From Pomphorhynchus laevis (lineage: Eukaryota; Acanthocephala; Palaeacanthocephala; Echinorhynchida; Pomphorhynchidae), in NCBI GenBank assembly GCA_012934845.2, contig WNNJ02003393.1, forward strand, positions 62,001-126,000: a DNA stretch of 64,000 nucleotides, written 5' to 3'. Under the pieces are notes generated by a model. It was not told the origin of the DNA. It made no database searches and was given only the letters and a program-made list of their open reading frames with translations. Below, one piece after another: positions 39,716 to 50,350 of this stretch (the first letter of the stretch is position 1; each line of letters opens with the position of its first letter). Both the position numbers and the translations under genes were made by a program.

Positions 39716-40415
39716 CTATAATCATTTCTGTAGATAATTTTGTTTCTATTTAAATTTAGCTTATCAATACATCAAATAAAGAAACTCAAAAGTAAGTGAT
39801 TTTATATAAATTAGGTTGTTTAATATACAGGTTGGCAATTTGATTCTGTCAAATATTATAATTGCGCAAATTACTTAGTAAATACTTAATAAATGAGTAA
39901 ATTACTAATTGAAAAGAACACATTTATTTAAGGCAATCAATTAGCGAATTCGAAACGGTCCATGAAAAATGCAGAAAGATATTTTTACCATTTCTTATTA
40001 TCAAGAATAATAATAAATTATAGGGCCTGGGTATATTGTACATAATCTTGAAAATTTGATTGGTTATTTTGTTATTTGTAAACTGAACTTTTGTGCATGT
40101 TTTGCTATCCTTGTTTTTTACCCAAATGATCCCTAGCCGCAATGGATGCAGAAATAAATATCTCAGATTATAACAAAAGCTTTAACTTCATTAAGGTAAT
40201 ATCTGTCTCTTTATCTTAAAGGGAACATATCAAAGACAGAGTTTGGTTGAGTTGTTTACTGTTTTATTTAAATATTAATAATGTTTTTGAAATATAATTT
40301 TTGTTTTTATGTTATAAATCTTTTGCATTTATAACAATTTTAAGTTGATTATCTGTGCAGTCATTGAATTTTGATTACTATTTTTTATTCTACACGCTAC
40401 TTTAATACTATCTAT
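39716..40415. other. Non-coding flank of the 320-aa gene
   Basis: AT-rich 5' flank with no recognisable gene. Immediately before the ATG the coding strand has TTTCTATTTAAATT... and TCTACAG, so a 5' UTR exon may exist, but I cannot place it. Confidence 0.35.
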
Positions 40416-40419
40416 ACGC

Positions 40420-40600
40420 CAGCAGCAATACACTACATTTCAGTATTGGTGGACTCATCAGCTACTTACCAATACCTACATTTCGCGTTTCGGTCTTTAT
40501 CGGTTCATTTCCCGTTTCGGTCTAGTCTGCTTTATTGGCAATTAGCGAAATGTAGATATTGGATAAGTAACTGATGAGTCCGCCAATGGAAAAGGCTAAC
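40420..40600. repeat. Inverted repeat of PLE ends with hammerhead boxes
   Basis: Arms at about 40425-40490 and 40540-40592 share tactgatgagtcc and the caatac/gtattg stretch in opposite orientation. On the minus strand GACC-GAAAC, GTA and GTAG-CTGATGA-GTCC occur in the same order as in the 9.3-kb repeat, but stem I is not convincing. Related to that unit; probably another diverged PLE end pair. Confidence 0.5.
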
Positions 40601-40604
40601 TCTG

Positions 40605-40975
40605 GCTTAAATGACAACGTATTTCACGCGGATTGGTCTCACTCTCTTTTGAGATTCATGATAAAAGTTAGCCGATATTCAAGAGACCTGCGCTGGCATT
40701 AGCCAGTGCTTTTGCTAATGATCCTATTTGGTGAAGCGGTAGTGCTGATTTAGCACTCAATCTGAAGTTACCAGAATTCTTTCTGATACTTTATACACAT
40801 GACTCGTGTGCAGTCTGCCAGTCCTCCTCTGCATCCCGTAGTGGGATGGATCTGTCACTGATGAGTCATTGTGATGACGAAACGGTACTTGTTACCGTTT
40901 TTCCGTGTCTGGCTTCAATGATAACAACGTATTTCACGCGGATTGGTCTTACTCTCTTTTGAGATTCATAAATAT
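40605..40975 (+). repeat. PLE terminal unit, directly repeated end, with hammerhead-like core
   Basis: The sequence caacgtatttcacgcggatt occurs at about 40608 and 40925, delimiting a unit of about 320 bp that matches the right arm and outer flank of the 23.1-23.4-kb palindrome. The core has CTGATGA (40858-40864), stem II GTCAT-TGTG-ATGAC (40865-40878), GAAA (40879-40882) and stem III CGGTA with TACCG (40883-40897, one change in the loop). Stem I is again not evident beside the core. Confidence 0.65.
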
Positions 40976-41152
40976 ATTGTAAGTATAAATTATAATCAAT
41001 TTATAAGCTACTTCCGGTATATTTCGGTGAGGCTATTTCATATTTCGTATATATAATATTTAGATTGAAACTGGGGCGAACTACATATTTACCCAAGTGT
41101 GCTTCCAGTAATCCAATGAACTATAACCATGCGTAATCAAACGCAAAACACA

Positions 41153-41196
41153 ACGCTATACACGTGTTTCGTCCTTACGGGACTCTTCAGTAGCGT
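41153..41196 (-). ncRNA. Minimal type I hammerhead ribozyme
   Basis: On the minus strand every element is contiguous and canonical: stem I ACGCTA (41196-41191), CTGAAGA (41190-41184), stem II GTCC-CGTAA-GGAC (41183-41171), GAAA (41170-41167), very short palindromic stem III CACGTG (41166-41161), UA with predicted cleavage after A41159, and stem I partner TAGCGT (41158-41153). Stem I is a perfect 6 bp. Minimal hammerheads with near-absent stem III are known from Penelope-like elements and retrozymes, where they cleave as dimers. It lies among PLE ends, so I infer a PLE terminal ribozyme. Confidence 0.85.
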
Positions 41197-41289
41197 CAAC
41201 ACGAGTCTTATCTAATGACACCTTAACACACACCGAAACAAATCTATGTAGTTCTTTGCTGATCTTAAAATAGATTAAATTATATTTTG

Positions 41290-41392
41290 TTAAAGTATAA
41301 ATTGAAACGCAGTCCTTCTAATTTATTGAAACAACGCGCTTCGAAAAATTTCTTCTTCAGACCTGAAGAAATTATAAATATTAATCTACTAC
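41290..41392 (-). repeat. PLE end, left arm of inverted pair flanking a LINE
   Basis: Minus-strand sequence with CTGAAGA, a GAAA/TTTC stem II and GAAG in place of GAAA before GCGC. It is an inverted copy (about 65 bp, nearly identical) of 43772-43850. The degenerate core suggests no ribozyme activity. The CR1/L2-like LINE at 41.4-43.7 kb lies between the two arms. Confidence 0.65.
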
Positions 41393-41394
41393 TC

Positions 41395-43740
41395 ATCCCC
41401 ATTTATATCGTCCATGGAAACAACTTGATCTAAATAACTTGCGTACAAACCTTCTCTCATCTCCACTCCTTATTTTTGCCGCTTTTATTAACACTTCACT
41501 TGACGACTTAACCAACAGGTACAGCACTGAACTTATTGGCATACTCGATATGATTTTGCAGTTTAAACAATGCACGCCTCGCCGCCAGTCAGGAGCGCCC
41601 TGGTTCGATAGCGATTGCCGAAGAGCAAAGCGCTCCTTACGACACCTTCACCGAATGCACTCAAGATTCCGTCGTCGTAATATCACCAAGCTATTAAACT
41701 CATCTTACTCAGAATACCTCGAAATTCGACGCAAATACCGATATCTTCTGAACTCAAAATGATCATCATACTGGCAAAGCAAAACATTTTTGCGTGACAA
41801 TCATCAACACGCGTGGAAATCCTTTAATAACCTTTTGGGTAGAAACAAATCCGTCACGTCTATCTCTATCTCTTCCAACGAATTCGCATCTCATTTGCAA
41901 CGCAAAATAGCTCGAACTTTGACCTCAATCAACGTACTATTATTTTCTAGTATCTCCTACCTAGCCCCATATCATACTGAACTGTTTCACTTTTATCTAT
42001 CGAAAGCGTATCTGATGCCCTAGCACGATTACCCAATTCAACCTCTCCTCTCGATCATGTTCCAACATACATTCTAAAGTTACTAAGTGACACTATCAAC
42101 GCTTATCTCACAAGTGTCTTCAACATGTCTATCCATTTATCACACTACCCTTCGTCGTTCAAACATGCCATAGTTCGCCCATTATTAAAGAAGCATCATC
42201 TTGATCCCAGTTCCGCCTCCTCCTATAGACCGATATCAAACCTTCCGACCAACTCAAAACTTTTCGAGCGTTTTATCCTCAGACAGGTAAGCAACTACAT
42301 ATCATCAAATTCTATGTTTCCACCTTTTCAATCTGCATATCGACCACAACATTCTACTACGACCGCATGCACAAAACTCTCCAATGATCTACTTCTTGCT
42401 CTTGACAAACATCTAGTAAGCCTTGTAATTTCACTTGATTTATCCTCCGCCTTCGATGTAGTTGATCACATTATACTTCTCTCATGTCTCAGACAACGTT
42501 ACTGCTTCTCGTATCATGTCATTTCTTGGTTCAAATCCTACCTCTCAAATCGCTCTTATCACGTAGTCTCCAACTCTTCTGCGCCAGTTCCTCTCAGCTG
42601 CGGTGTACCACAGGGATCCGTTCTAGGGCCGCTTCTTTTCACCCTTCTTCTTGGTGATTTATCTTCCATCGTGATCCCTTTCGGCTTTGAAGTTATTCAG
42701 TACGTTGACGATATAGTAATCTATGCATCATGCACACTCACATCTGCATCCAACCTCGCTTCCGATGCATCGTCTTGCCTCTCTGCTATTCACGCATATC
42801 TTTGTTCACTCCGTATGTTTTTAAACAACGAGAAATCTAACATGATGTGGATAACACTGCACCACTCTTTCACCCTCGATTTTCTAGTATGCATACACAA
42901 TTTCCGTCTACCAGAAGTGACTATCATGACAATCCTCGAAGTCCCTTTTGACAATAATCTCTCGTTTCTGCCTTTCATTCGTAGCAAGATCAGTTCATGC
43001 TCCCTCATCCTCCGTGACATTCGAAGTGTCCGTAGAAACCTCGACGTGAAATCGACAGATATTTTAATCTCCAGTCTTTTCATGCCTCGTCTAGAATATT
43101 GCTTAGGTCTTCCCGTAAACAGTCTAGCATATCAATTTCACTATTTACAAATGATTCTGCACACGGCTGCTAGAGTCATCTTCTGCCTTCGCACGTACGA
43201 CCACATCTCCAACACCCTCCGCATCCTTAACTGGCTCGACATTCCGAGCCGCGTAACCTCTCAAATTCTCACACTTGCATGGCAAATCAAATTCCGGCAC
43301 AACCCTCCTTATATAAGATGTCAATCATCTGCATATAGGATGCGCTATCTTCCTGATAGCGCATCCTATATGACGACTGGTCTCTCCCTAAGAAGTCATC
43401 GCTCCTACTCGCTTTTCGTACCCCGTCACAACGGTAATCACGGATATCGTGCGTTCACCATCGCTGCACCACGCCTTTGGAACAAACTTCCTCGAGACAA
43501 AATCATTGACGTCGCTTAAACACTTCAAAACTTCCTTGATCGTCATACTTCTTGCAAACGAACTAAAATAACACTTTCAGCAGCGATCAATTCAATAACT
43601 CTACATACAACTTCAAACATCCATCGGACGTAAACTTGTTTTTAACTTTTATAGTGGGCCTGTAAGTGGTTCTATTCACCACAAAGGCCACTCTAAATAA
43701 ATTCTATTCTATTCTAATATTATTATTAATATTTATAAAT
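41395..43740 (+). mobile_element. CR1/L2-like LINE, second family
   Basis: 5'-truncated LINE. Segments 41439-41762 and 41790-42023 are the endonuclease-RT linker (CTPRRQSGAPWFDSDCRRAKR; HQHAWKSFNNLLGRN), 42125-43519 is RT and C terminus. The 3' end has a stem-loop GTAAGTGGTTC...ATTCACCACAAAGGCC and ends with TTCTATTCTATTCTA repeats. It shares RT architecture with the 29.5-kb element, but its sequence and tail define a separate family. Confidence 0.85.
42125..43519 (+). CDS. LINE reverse transcriptase, partial
   Basis: 464 aa. RT motifs: SYRPISNLPTNSKLFER, VISLDLSSAFDVVDH (motif A), GVPQGSVLGPLLFTLLLGD (motif B), and IQYVDDIVIYA (motif C with YVDD rather than the YADD usual for LINEs). The C-terminal block includes AARVIFCLRTYDHIS and APRLWNKLPRD, the conserved end of the family. 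A 12-bp local inverted duplication (AGGATGCGCTATC and GATAGCGCATCCT, 43337-43368) lies in the C-terminal part and probably encodes inserted residues. Confidence 0.8.
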   Translation: MSIHLSHYPSSFKHAIVRPLLKKHHLDPSSASSYRPISNLPTNSKLFERFILRQVSNYISSNSMFPPFQSAYRPQHSTTTACTKLSNDLLLALDKHLVSLVISLDLSSAFDVVDHIILLSCLRQRYCFSYHVISWFKSYLSNRSYHVVSNSSAPVPLSCGVPQGSVLGPLLFTLLLGDLSSIVIPFGFEVIQYVDDIVIYASCTLTSASNLASDASSCLSAIHAYLCSLRMFLNNEKSNMMWITLHHSFTLDFLVCIHNFRLPEVTIMTILEVPFDNNLSFLPFIRSKISSCSLILRDIRSVRRNLDVKSTDILISSLFMPRLEYCLGLPVNSLAYQFHYLQMILHTAARVIFCLRTYDHISNTLRILNWLDIPSRVTSQILTLAWQIKFRHNPPYIRCQSSAYRMRYLPDSASYMTTGLSLRSHRSYSLFVPRHNGNHGYRAFTIAAPRLWNKLPRDKIIDVA

Positions 43741-43771
43741 AAATATATATAATAATATTTATATTTATATT

Positions 43772-43855
43772 TTCTTCTTCAGGTCTGAAGAAGAAATTTT
43801 TCGAAGCGCGTTGTTTCAATAAATTAGAAGGGCTGCGTTTCAATTTATAGAACCG
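43772..43855 (+). repeat. PLE end, right arm of inverted pair flanking a LINE
   Basis: Inverted counterpart of 41290-41392: TTCAGGTCTGAAGAAGAAA, then TTTTTCGAAGCGCGTTG. The pair was presumably a short palindrome like the others in this window before the LINE inserted into its centre. Confidence 0.65.
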
Positions 43856-44240
43856 AATTATTCAAATAATTAAATAAATATTTACAAATAATATTTATTA
43901 TAAATAAATATTTACAAATATAAATATTTATATTATATTATTTATATTTAATATAAATATTTATAATATACTTATATTATATATCTTTATATTTTTTTAT
44001 AAATTAATTTTATTGTAAAAAAAGATTAAAATATAGACAATAAAATCTTATTTTATTGTTAAAATTTTAAATTGAAATTTGAAATAAAAGTCAATTTTAA
44101 CGAATTGACTTATAACTCGTATTCCTTTACGTTGTTCTGTCCAAACGAGACATTTAAGAATGTCAATTGTCTATCTGCACCGGTAGTCGTTAATTCGGCG
44201 GTCAAACGACGGTTGCTGTCAATTGTGTTGAAAGTATCAA
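43856..44240. other. AT-rich sequence and start of a PLE remnant
   Basis: 43860-44040 is AT-rich and featureless; 44040-44110 resembles part of the Naiad terminal-repeat tail (aattgaaatttgaaataaaagtc). From 44110 a GC-richer segment leads into the next PLE fragment. Confidence 0.4.
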
Positions 44241-44880
44241 TTGACGTTTGGTGGCATATACTCGCCTCATGCACGATAAGCACGTAGTCAATGTAGCGAA
44301 AGTAATGTGTGGCATTTTGTGCGAGGTTTCATTGTGCTACAAACGCAATGTAGTTTATAAAATGTTTTGTGATAAATGCGCTGCTATAGGTAAGAAGGTT
44401 AGCTACATTGGAGGAACACGATGTCCGGTTTCTGAACGATTTAAGGAACATTTAAGAGCAGCACGAATCCCTTCAAGGCCCTCTTACCCCAGCAATACAT
44501 GAGCCGCGCATTATTCACAACAACATGCAAATGAGCAACCAAAGTGCAACACAAAGGTACTCTGCCGAGCAGATAACGTTGTGTCGCAAAAACTAATAGA
44601 GGCAATCTTAATATCTGGTGCAGATAGCGACAAGAGCTCAACAATAAAAACGAGGCAGTGGGCTAGCTTGATTGGATGCAATAATAAATATTAATTATGC
44701 TATTAATTATTTATTAATTGATTGTTAATGTTTTTGTGACGATGTTTGTGTTCCATGTTTTCAGATGACCCACTGACGAAGCCGTAACGCGGCGAAAGCT
44801 TTGGCAATATATATAATAACTAACTCAGCCTTTAGTCCGATTAACTTCTGCATTTTAACAACATGAAGCTGATATATAAG
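44110..44880 (+). mobile_element. PLE 3' fragment: GIY-YIG endonuclease and hammerhead-bearing terminus
   Basis: The frame 44248-44502 contains VVYKMFCDKCA, VSYIGGTRCPVSERFKEHLRA, the GIY-YIG core of canonical PLEs with the conserved Arg and Glu-His. It continues, broken, to about 44690 and then runs into the terminus at 44770-44880. Adjacency of nuclease and terminus on one strand links this GIY-YIG type to the CTGACGA hammerhead family. Confidence 0.7.
44770..44804 (+). ncRNA. Hammerhead-like core at PLE terminus
   Basis: CTGACGA (44773-44779), stem II GCCG with CGGC, GAAA (44794-44797), palindromic stem III GC, CTT triplet, and stem I CCA with TGG. It is the same unit as 9097-9131 on the other strand. 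Stem I has only three pairs, so cleavage would be weak or require tertiary contacts. Confidence 0.55.
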
Positions 44881-45062
44881 CGGATATTTAATTCTATTAT
44901 TTAATTTATCATTTTTAAATCCAGAATGTATGTTTCTAATGTCCTAAACGAAGGGAATCGTACAAAGACGTACAATTCTATCTTTTTACAAAAATTAATA
45001 TTATTAATTGATAATTGATAAATTATTAATTACGAATAATCGTTAAGAGAATGAGCAAATAG

Positions 45063-47351
45063 TTATGTAGATTTCTTGCTATCTGTGAGAACCGTTTCCA
45101 ATCCTCGTAATTTTTGTCGCAAGCGTTTTCTGTGCAATTCACGCATGAGTATTTCATCCTCAATTTCTTCGGCCATAAATATGCAACCAGCATTTGTAAC
45201 TTCATTTCCGTCAACGTGAATTTCATCACATATAACTCCATCTATAGATAGTTCCTTTAGCTTCTCGATGCATTCGTCAACATTTGATGATATTTCCCAG
45301 CTAAATAAAACCAAGTCAACCTGTCTAGCATATTTAACACATTGCGGATTTCGAATAATTTCGTCAGCAGGGAATGAAATTCCAAGTAAATTTTCACTGG
45401 CAGCGAATCTGATAGCCAGGTTGACATCACGAGCGCGTACATCATGGTATTCTGGCCACTTCGAATTTAGCATTTCACCTTGAGACAAGAATATCACAGG
45501 GTGTCTATTTTGCTTTTTGTGTAGCATGAGGCAGCAATCTGGATCAAAACTTGATAGTAGAATAAATCGTTTACTAGCGTGTGCATTGATACATTCCAGA
45601 ATCCTATCGACTATAAGGTTACGTTCAAAATAATTCGGAAGCTCAAAGTCACCTCGTAAATACTGCATTGCATATTTTACTTCAATGTTAAAGCCAAGTT
45701 GAGGATCAAGATCACGAAATACTTCACTTAAAGTAGGAAATACTGTATTTCTATCACATTCGTAACATCTCGTCGTATTCTGATCATCTGAGGGGATGGT
45801 GCCATTATCATGTGCTGTAAATGTTTTAGGATGATCATTGTCATTATCGCCAGGCATAAATACCTTACGTAAATTAGCCAATTGTTGGTAAGTTAAATCT
45901 TTTATAGCGACCGAAATAGTTTCACAAACTGGGCTACTACCAGTGCGTGCTTCTGTGCAAATATTTGAAAGCGATGATGAACTGCTGTGTCGGTCAGACG
46001 GAACGCTAACAGCAACAGGAATTTGAAAATCGTGAAACACTATGGGAACACTATCTCTTGTTAACTGTACATCAAATTCAATCATGTCTACGCCGGCTTT
46101 CTGAGCCGCCTTGAATGAAGCAACCGTGTTCTCCCAGAAAGGAGCAGGTTTCGTTATACTAAAGGGGCAAGCCGGTAAATTTGCACCAGAACCTCTATGG
46201 CCAACATGTAAAGTACGACGACCTTTTCGCCATAGTCGTGTATTTGCTAACATTAGACTTAGTTGTGAATGAGGGGATAGTAAAGAAGGCAATGAAGTTA
46301 TTATCAGAACATCAATATTTACATAACCAATTGGTTTATTATCTTTTGGTCTAATTATGGGTACTTTTTTTAAGTATTGCCGGTTATCTGGTTTCTCCTC
46401 TGATGAACTCGTAACTGGTAGAATCTTAGACTGTCCAAAATTGCCAGATAGTTTGGCTGATCCGTTGAATTGGCCATCATAAAAATCTATCTGATAAGCT
46501 AAGTACTCTGGCCTATAGGTTTGAAGCTTTACACTGACGTAATCATTTGAATTATATTTAAAACCAGATTCCGGCTGGCTAGTACCTGGATCAGCATTAT
46601 TCAATGAACAAACTTCTATACTAGTATAGTACATCTTTTCGTCCTTACTAGATAATGAACTTAATTGACTACATTCTTCCTCGTCCTCATCTTGCTCGTC
46701 ATCATCAAGTAAAACAGGTGAAATTTTTAACACACACGAAATTTGATGTGTTTTGGCTTTCCATATAGTTATGGGATTTGAATGAAATCTCAGATGAATT
46801 TCAGACTGTCCAACTAGCCAACCTGAATGTACGCATTCCTCTTGATCTTCATTAATGCCATATATGGGAGCACTTTCAATAAGCTTATTAAATTCATCGC
46901 CTTCTGAAATCCACTCGTCAGTAATTTCCGGTAGATTGTCGGGTAACGAACTAACTATCGACTCTAGACTTTTTACATCGAACAGATCCAAAATACGAGG
47001 CGACCTGAACGTTTCACAATTACGAACAACAAGTCGATATGTTTCTGTTGGAGACGAATTACTTTCCATTATAGTTAAAGCAGCAGGTCCGTAAATTCGT
47101 TGACCAACAAAAAAGCGATAGTGGATTACTCGTTTAAAATTATCAGTAAACGTAACTGTGCAGGACCATACAGATAAGAGATTTTCAGAACCGGGAACTG
47201 TACATTTGAATTCAAGCGGAATCGCACAATCCAACATCCAGTTCCCGAGTGCTAAAGCGTTGCCCGTTATGAATATATGTTCTTTGCTGTTAATATATTT
47301 TGATGAAACTATCACGGCGAATTCAACATTATAGCTAACGGATCGAATCAT
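45063..47351 (-). CDS. GPCPD1: Glycerophosphocholine phosphodiesterase, GPCPD1-like
   Basis: 762-aa intact ORF in one coding exon. Residues about 5-110 form a starch-binding CBM20-like domain (VEFAVIVSS, HIFITGNALALGNW, VIHYRFFVGQ). A long linker (about 110-380) includes an acidic low-complexity stretch (DDDEQDEDEEE). The GDPD TIM-barrel domain runs from about 382 to 710: HVGHRGSGAN (catalytic His/Arg, about 385), ENTVASF (407), MIEFDVQLTRD (metal-binding Glu425 and Asp427), VFHDF (His440), FNIEVKY, RFILLSSFDPD, and ISFPADEI. The enzyme hydrolyses glycerophosphocholine to glycerol-3-phosphate and choline in the cytosol. Order and length match animal GPCPD1. An AG acceptor at 47423 and a GTATGT donor at 47491 indicate a 69-nt intron in the 5' UTR, so this is a normal spliced gene rather than a retrocopy. 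Confidence 0.92.
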   Translation of the reverse strand: MIRSVSYNVEFAVIVSSKYINSKEHIFITGNALALGNWMLDCAIPLEFKCTVPGSENLLSVWSCTVTFTDNFKRVIHYRFFVGQRIYGPAALTIMESNSSPTETYRLVVRNCETFRSPRILDLFDVKSLESIVSSLPDNLPEITDEWISEGDEFNKLIESAPIYGINEDQEECVHSGWLVGQSEIHLRFHSNPITIWKAKTHQISCVLKISPVLLDDDEQDEDEEECSQLSSLSSKDEKMYYTSIEVCSLNNADPGTSQPESGFKYNSNDYVSVKLQTYRPEYLAYQIDFYDGQFNGSAKLSGNFGQSKILPVTSSSEEKPDNRQYLKKVPIIRPKDNKPIGYVNIDVLIITSLPSLLSPHSQLSLMLANTRLWRKGRRTLHVGHRGSGANLPACPFSITKPAPFWENTVASFKAAQKAGVDMIEFDVQLTRDSVPIVFHDFQIPVAVSVPSDRHSSSSSLSNICTEARTGSSPVCETISVAIKDLTYQQLANLRKVFMPGDNDNDHPKTFTAHDNGTIPSDDQNTTRCYECDRNTVFPTLSEVFRDLDPQLGFNIEVKYAMQYLRGDFELPNYFERNLIVDRILECINAHASKRFILLSSFDPDCCLMLHKKQNRHPVIFLSQGEMLNSKWPEYHDVRARDVNLAIRFAASENLLGISFPADEIIRNPQCVKYARQVDLVLFSWEISSNVDECIEKLKELSIDGVICDEIHVDGNEVTNAGCIFMAEEIEDEILMRELHRKRLRQKLRGLETVLTDSKKST

Positions 47352-47422
47352 TGCTTCTACTGATCGACGGTACCGCTGATAGTATTACTGAAATAAGTAT
47401 GAAACGACTATCACATGTTTTC

Positions 47423-47491
47423 CTAAAAAATAAAAAAATATAATATAATTTTAAAATTGAATATAATTTAAAAAAATTAGTTTATACATAC
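47423..47491 (-). other. GPCPD1: Predicted 5' UTR intron of GPCPD1
   Basis: On the minus strand GTATGT (47491) to a pyrimidine-rich TTTTTTTATTTTTTAG (47423), 69 nt, ending 71 nt before the ATG. Consensus splice sites and a T-rich tract are seen directly; use as an intron is inferred. Confidence 0.55.
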
Positions 47492-47559
47492 TTGTAATAT
47501 ACACCATTTGTCCATAGTGATGTATTATTGTTTACTAAAATGCTGGTGTACATTTGACA

Positions 47560-48480
47560 ACAAAAATGTTAGGAACACAGTAATCGTGTTCAAATACGTT
47601 TTTTCGGGCAGGTACGAACTATTCAGGATCTCAACATAACTACTTTTGTTATGGAGCTGCTGTTGATGTACTGATTTAGTAATGAGCTAAAGTATGTCTG
47701 ATTTTGGATTCGTTACAGAAACTGTCGGGATAATTCTACCGAGAATATACTCATCTTAAAAAGTACGGGAATCGATTATTCCAAATTTTGATCTTCATTG
47801 AAAACAAAAACAACAAATCATATCACTTAACTGAGAAACTACGTATTTTGTTAAATAAATTTAAAAAATGAAATAAATTAATTTCAAAAAGAATATATAT
47901 AACCAATATTTTTATGAAAATATTAATATATATAGCATGTTTTAGAATAACGATCAGAGATCATCAATAAGAACAAGCATGCTATGAGATTTTAGACCCT
48001 GTCCCTCATTCTAACATAGCAGCGATCAATTAAATGCAAAAAAATAATGAAGGAGTCAATATTAATTATCAATTAATTATATGGAACTTAAATCAACACA
48101 TTATTCTGATACAAAAAAAATAAAAAAACGTTTATTTTTTTATTAAGATTAATATTCAAAAATTATGATTTTAGGATATAATTTACAACAATTTACGGCA
48201 TTTGGTCTAAATGCAGTATCGTTGTAAACCGGTTACATTATTACGCGATTATGCAGCGTTTCTTATTCTATATAGAAATGCTACTGAAGGAATAATGAGC
48301 AGGCTATAAATCATCTACCAACTGCAAGTCAAAATGAAAGGTGGTTCAACCGGAATGCAAAAATGTGCTATATATTTTCTGTGCCCTTCGGAAAAAATAT
48401 TGTAAATAAAGTCGTTTAAACTGTGAAAATTGCAATGGTTAATATATTGCAACAGTTACACAATTATATTAAAAAGCAAA
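47560..48480. other. Upstream region of GPCPD1 with a decayed terminal repeat
   Basis: No gene. 47870-48060 is a diverged minus-strand copy of the Naiad-associated terminal repeat (gatcatcaataagaacaagcatgctatgagattttag... aacatagcagcg). The rest is AT-rich and featureless. Confidence 0.5.
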
Positions 48481-50350
48481 AATAGCTAATACACACAATT
48501 TACCGTCGATTTCGATAGATTATCCAGTAATTCGTCCTGATACTAAGGTAAGTAACGTTTTTGTTTCTCAAAATTATGGCGAAATGGATGAGCTTCCTCC
48601 TATTAGGAAACTGGTAAATCTTGTTATCATTATGCCCAAAATACCTATAGCAAAAAACACGTTCTTTAACGAGTTTCTTAGATTATTCATTAATCATTTA
48701 TCCTGATAGAGTTATTCTGAACTCGGCTAAGGTGGTCAATAAATATTACAGGAATTCTTTTGTCACTTCTGACCTGTCCTCAGCATACCTGAAATACTTC
48801 AACGAAAAGTTATCAAACAAAGGGATATTGGCCTTCAAGCCTATCAACGCTTCGGTTAAGATAACAACATTATTTCCGATCTCGACGATGAAGACACTAA
48901 AGATCTTGTTAAGATCTTCAACTTACAATGGGTACGATTTATTAGAAATAAAGATGACAATTTAACCTTCCCCCATTGTAATAATTGCCACTGCTGGGGG
49001 CATTGGTGCTCTGGGTGCAGGAGAAAGAAGACCTGTGGCGTTTGCTGCTCTTCGGACGAGGATCACACCTCAGAATGCAAGGAAACACCGGCATGTAGTA
49101 ACTGTAGCCAACAACACCCAGCATGGTAAGGAGATGCTCAGTCTTTAAGGAATATGTCAAGAGGCATTCTCTTTCGGAGGCAAAATCTAATTCCTCAAAC
49201 AAATTCAAAACAGTGTGTAGCTCGTCAGTCTCAAGCACAGAAGATTTCACGAGCCCGTTCAAGAGATTACATCATGACTCCATGAAATCAATAGAACAAC
49301 TTATAACAGGTTTGGTGAACCCCTTTCGCAAATTACCAGTAATCTCCTCTACTGTACCCAATATCTTCAAAATAGATCAACATCTTATACTCTGAAACAG
49401 AAGTTAAAGAAGAGATCGATTTCTTCGAATTTACAGATCCCTTCCATCAAGCTCGTGAAGAAGGACGAAATCAACTGGGACTTTGCGGTTACCACGGGAA
49501 ATTAAGATACGCCTGTGAGCAATTGTCTCTAACTTGTCATGCTGGGTGTGGGAAGGGCAATATTCTCATAACCGGTTCGGACTAGGAGGAGGCATCCCAC
49601 TCCAGCAAACTTTACACAATGCAAAGTAATCAAGAGCCTTTTTCACTTAATATCCTGCAGTAGAATTCGGAAGGTGCTTCTGCCTTGCTGGAAGGATGGA
49701 ACATTAAGTTGGATTGGTAGCATAGAACTCGATAAAGTTTTAGAGGAGTCACTATCTATACAAAATTATGGAGCCACTACATCACCCTCAACCAATTCCG
49801 CCTTGTTGTGACTTCAGGAGTAGGGACTTATCTGTTACAGATATCCTTAACTCCTGGGGGCCACTCCTGGGCACCTCCAAATCCCAAGCACCACTATCCA
49901 CTCGGGTCTGTTAGCTTTTGACATACAGTCAAAGAAAGGAGGTCGCTATCACAATGCTATTAGCCTCACCATCCTGCATTGCTGGCATAAATAAATATCA
50001 GCCGTCGTGTTTTTATACAAAAAAGAAATCAATTTCATGTCCTAAAGATCTGCGGTCTATCTCGATTCAAAACTCCCTCATCTTCATTTATGAAAAAGCG
50101 CTTGCGCGTAAAATCCGCGACTATCTAAGTAGGCCAAATTTTAATCCCACCAGGTTTACATGGGTATGTAAAAGATCGCTCGGTCCATACAGCAATGGGT
50201 GAAGTATATCAGTTTTGTCAAGACAACAATCATCAGCTTGCTATGACTGTTTTTTCTTGACTTTTCTGCTGTATTTGACCGCATTTTCATTCCTTTTGTT
50301 ATCTCTTCTCTTAGGTTCTTTCAGTTGCCTGCGAGAATTGTTAACAGGTT

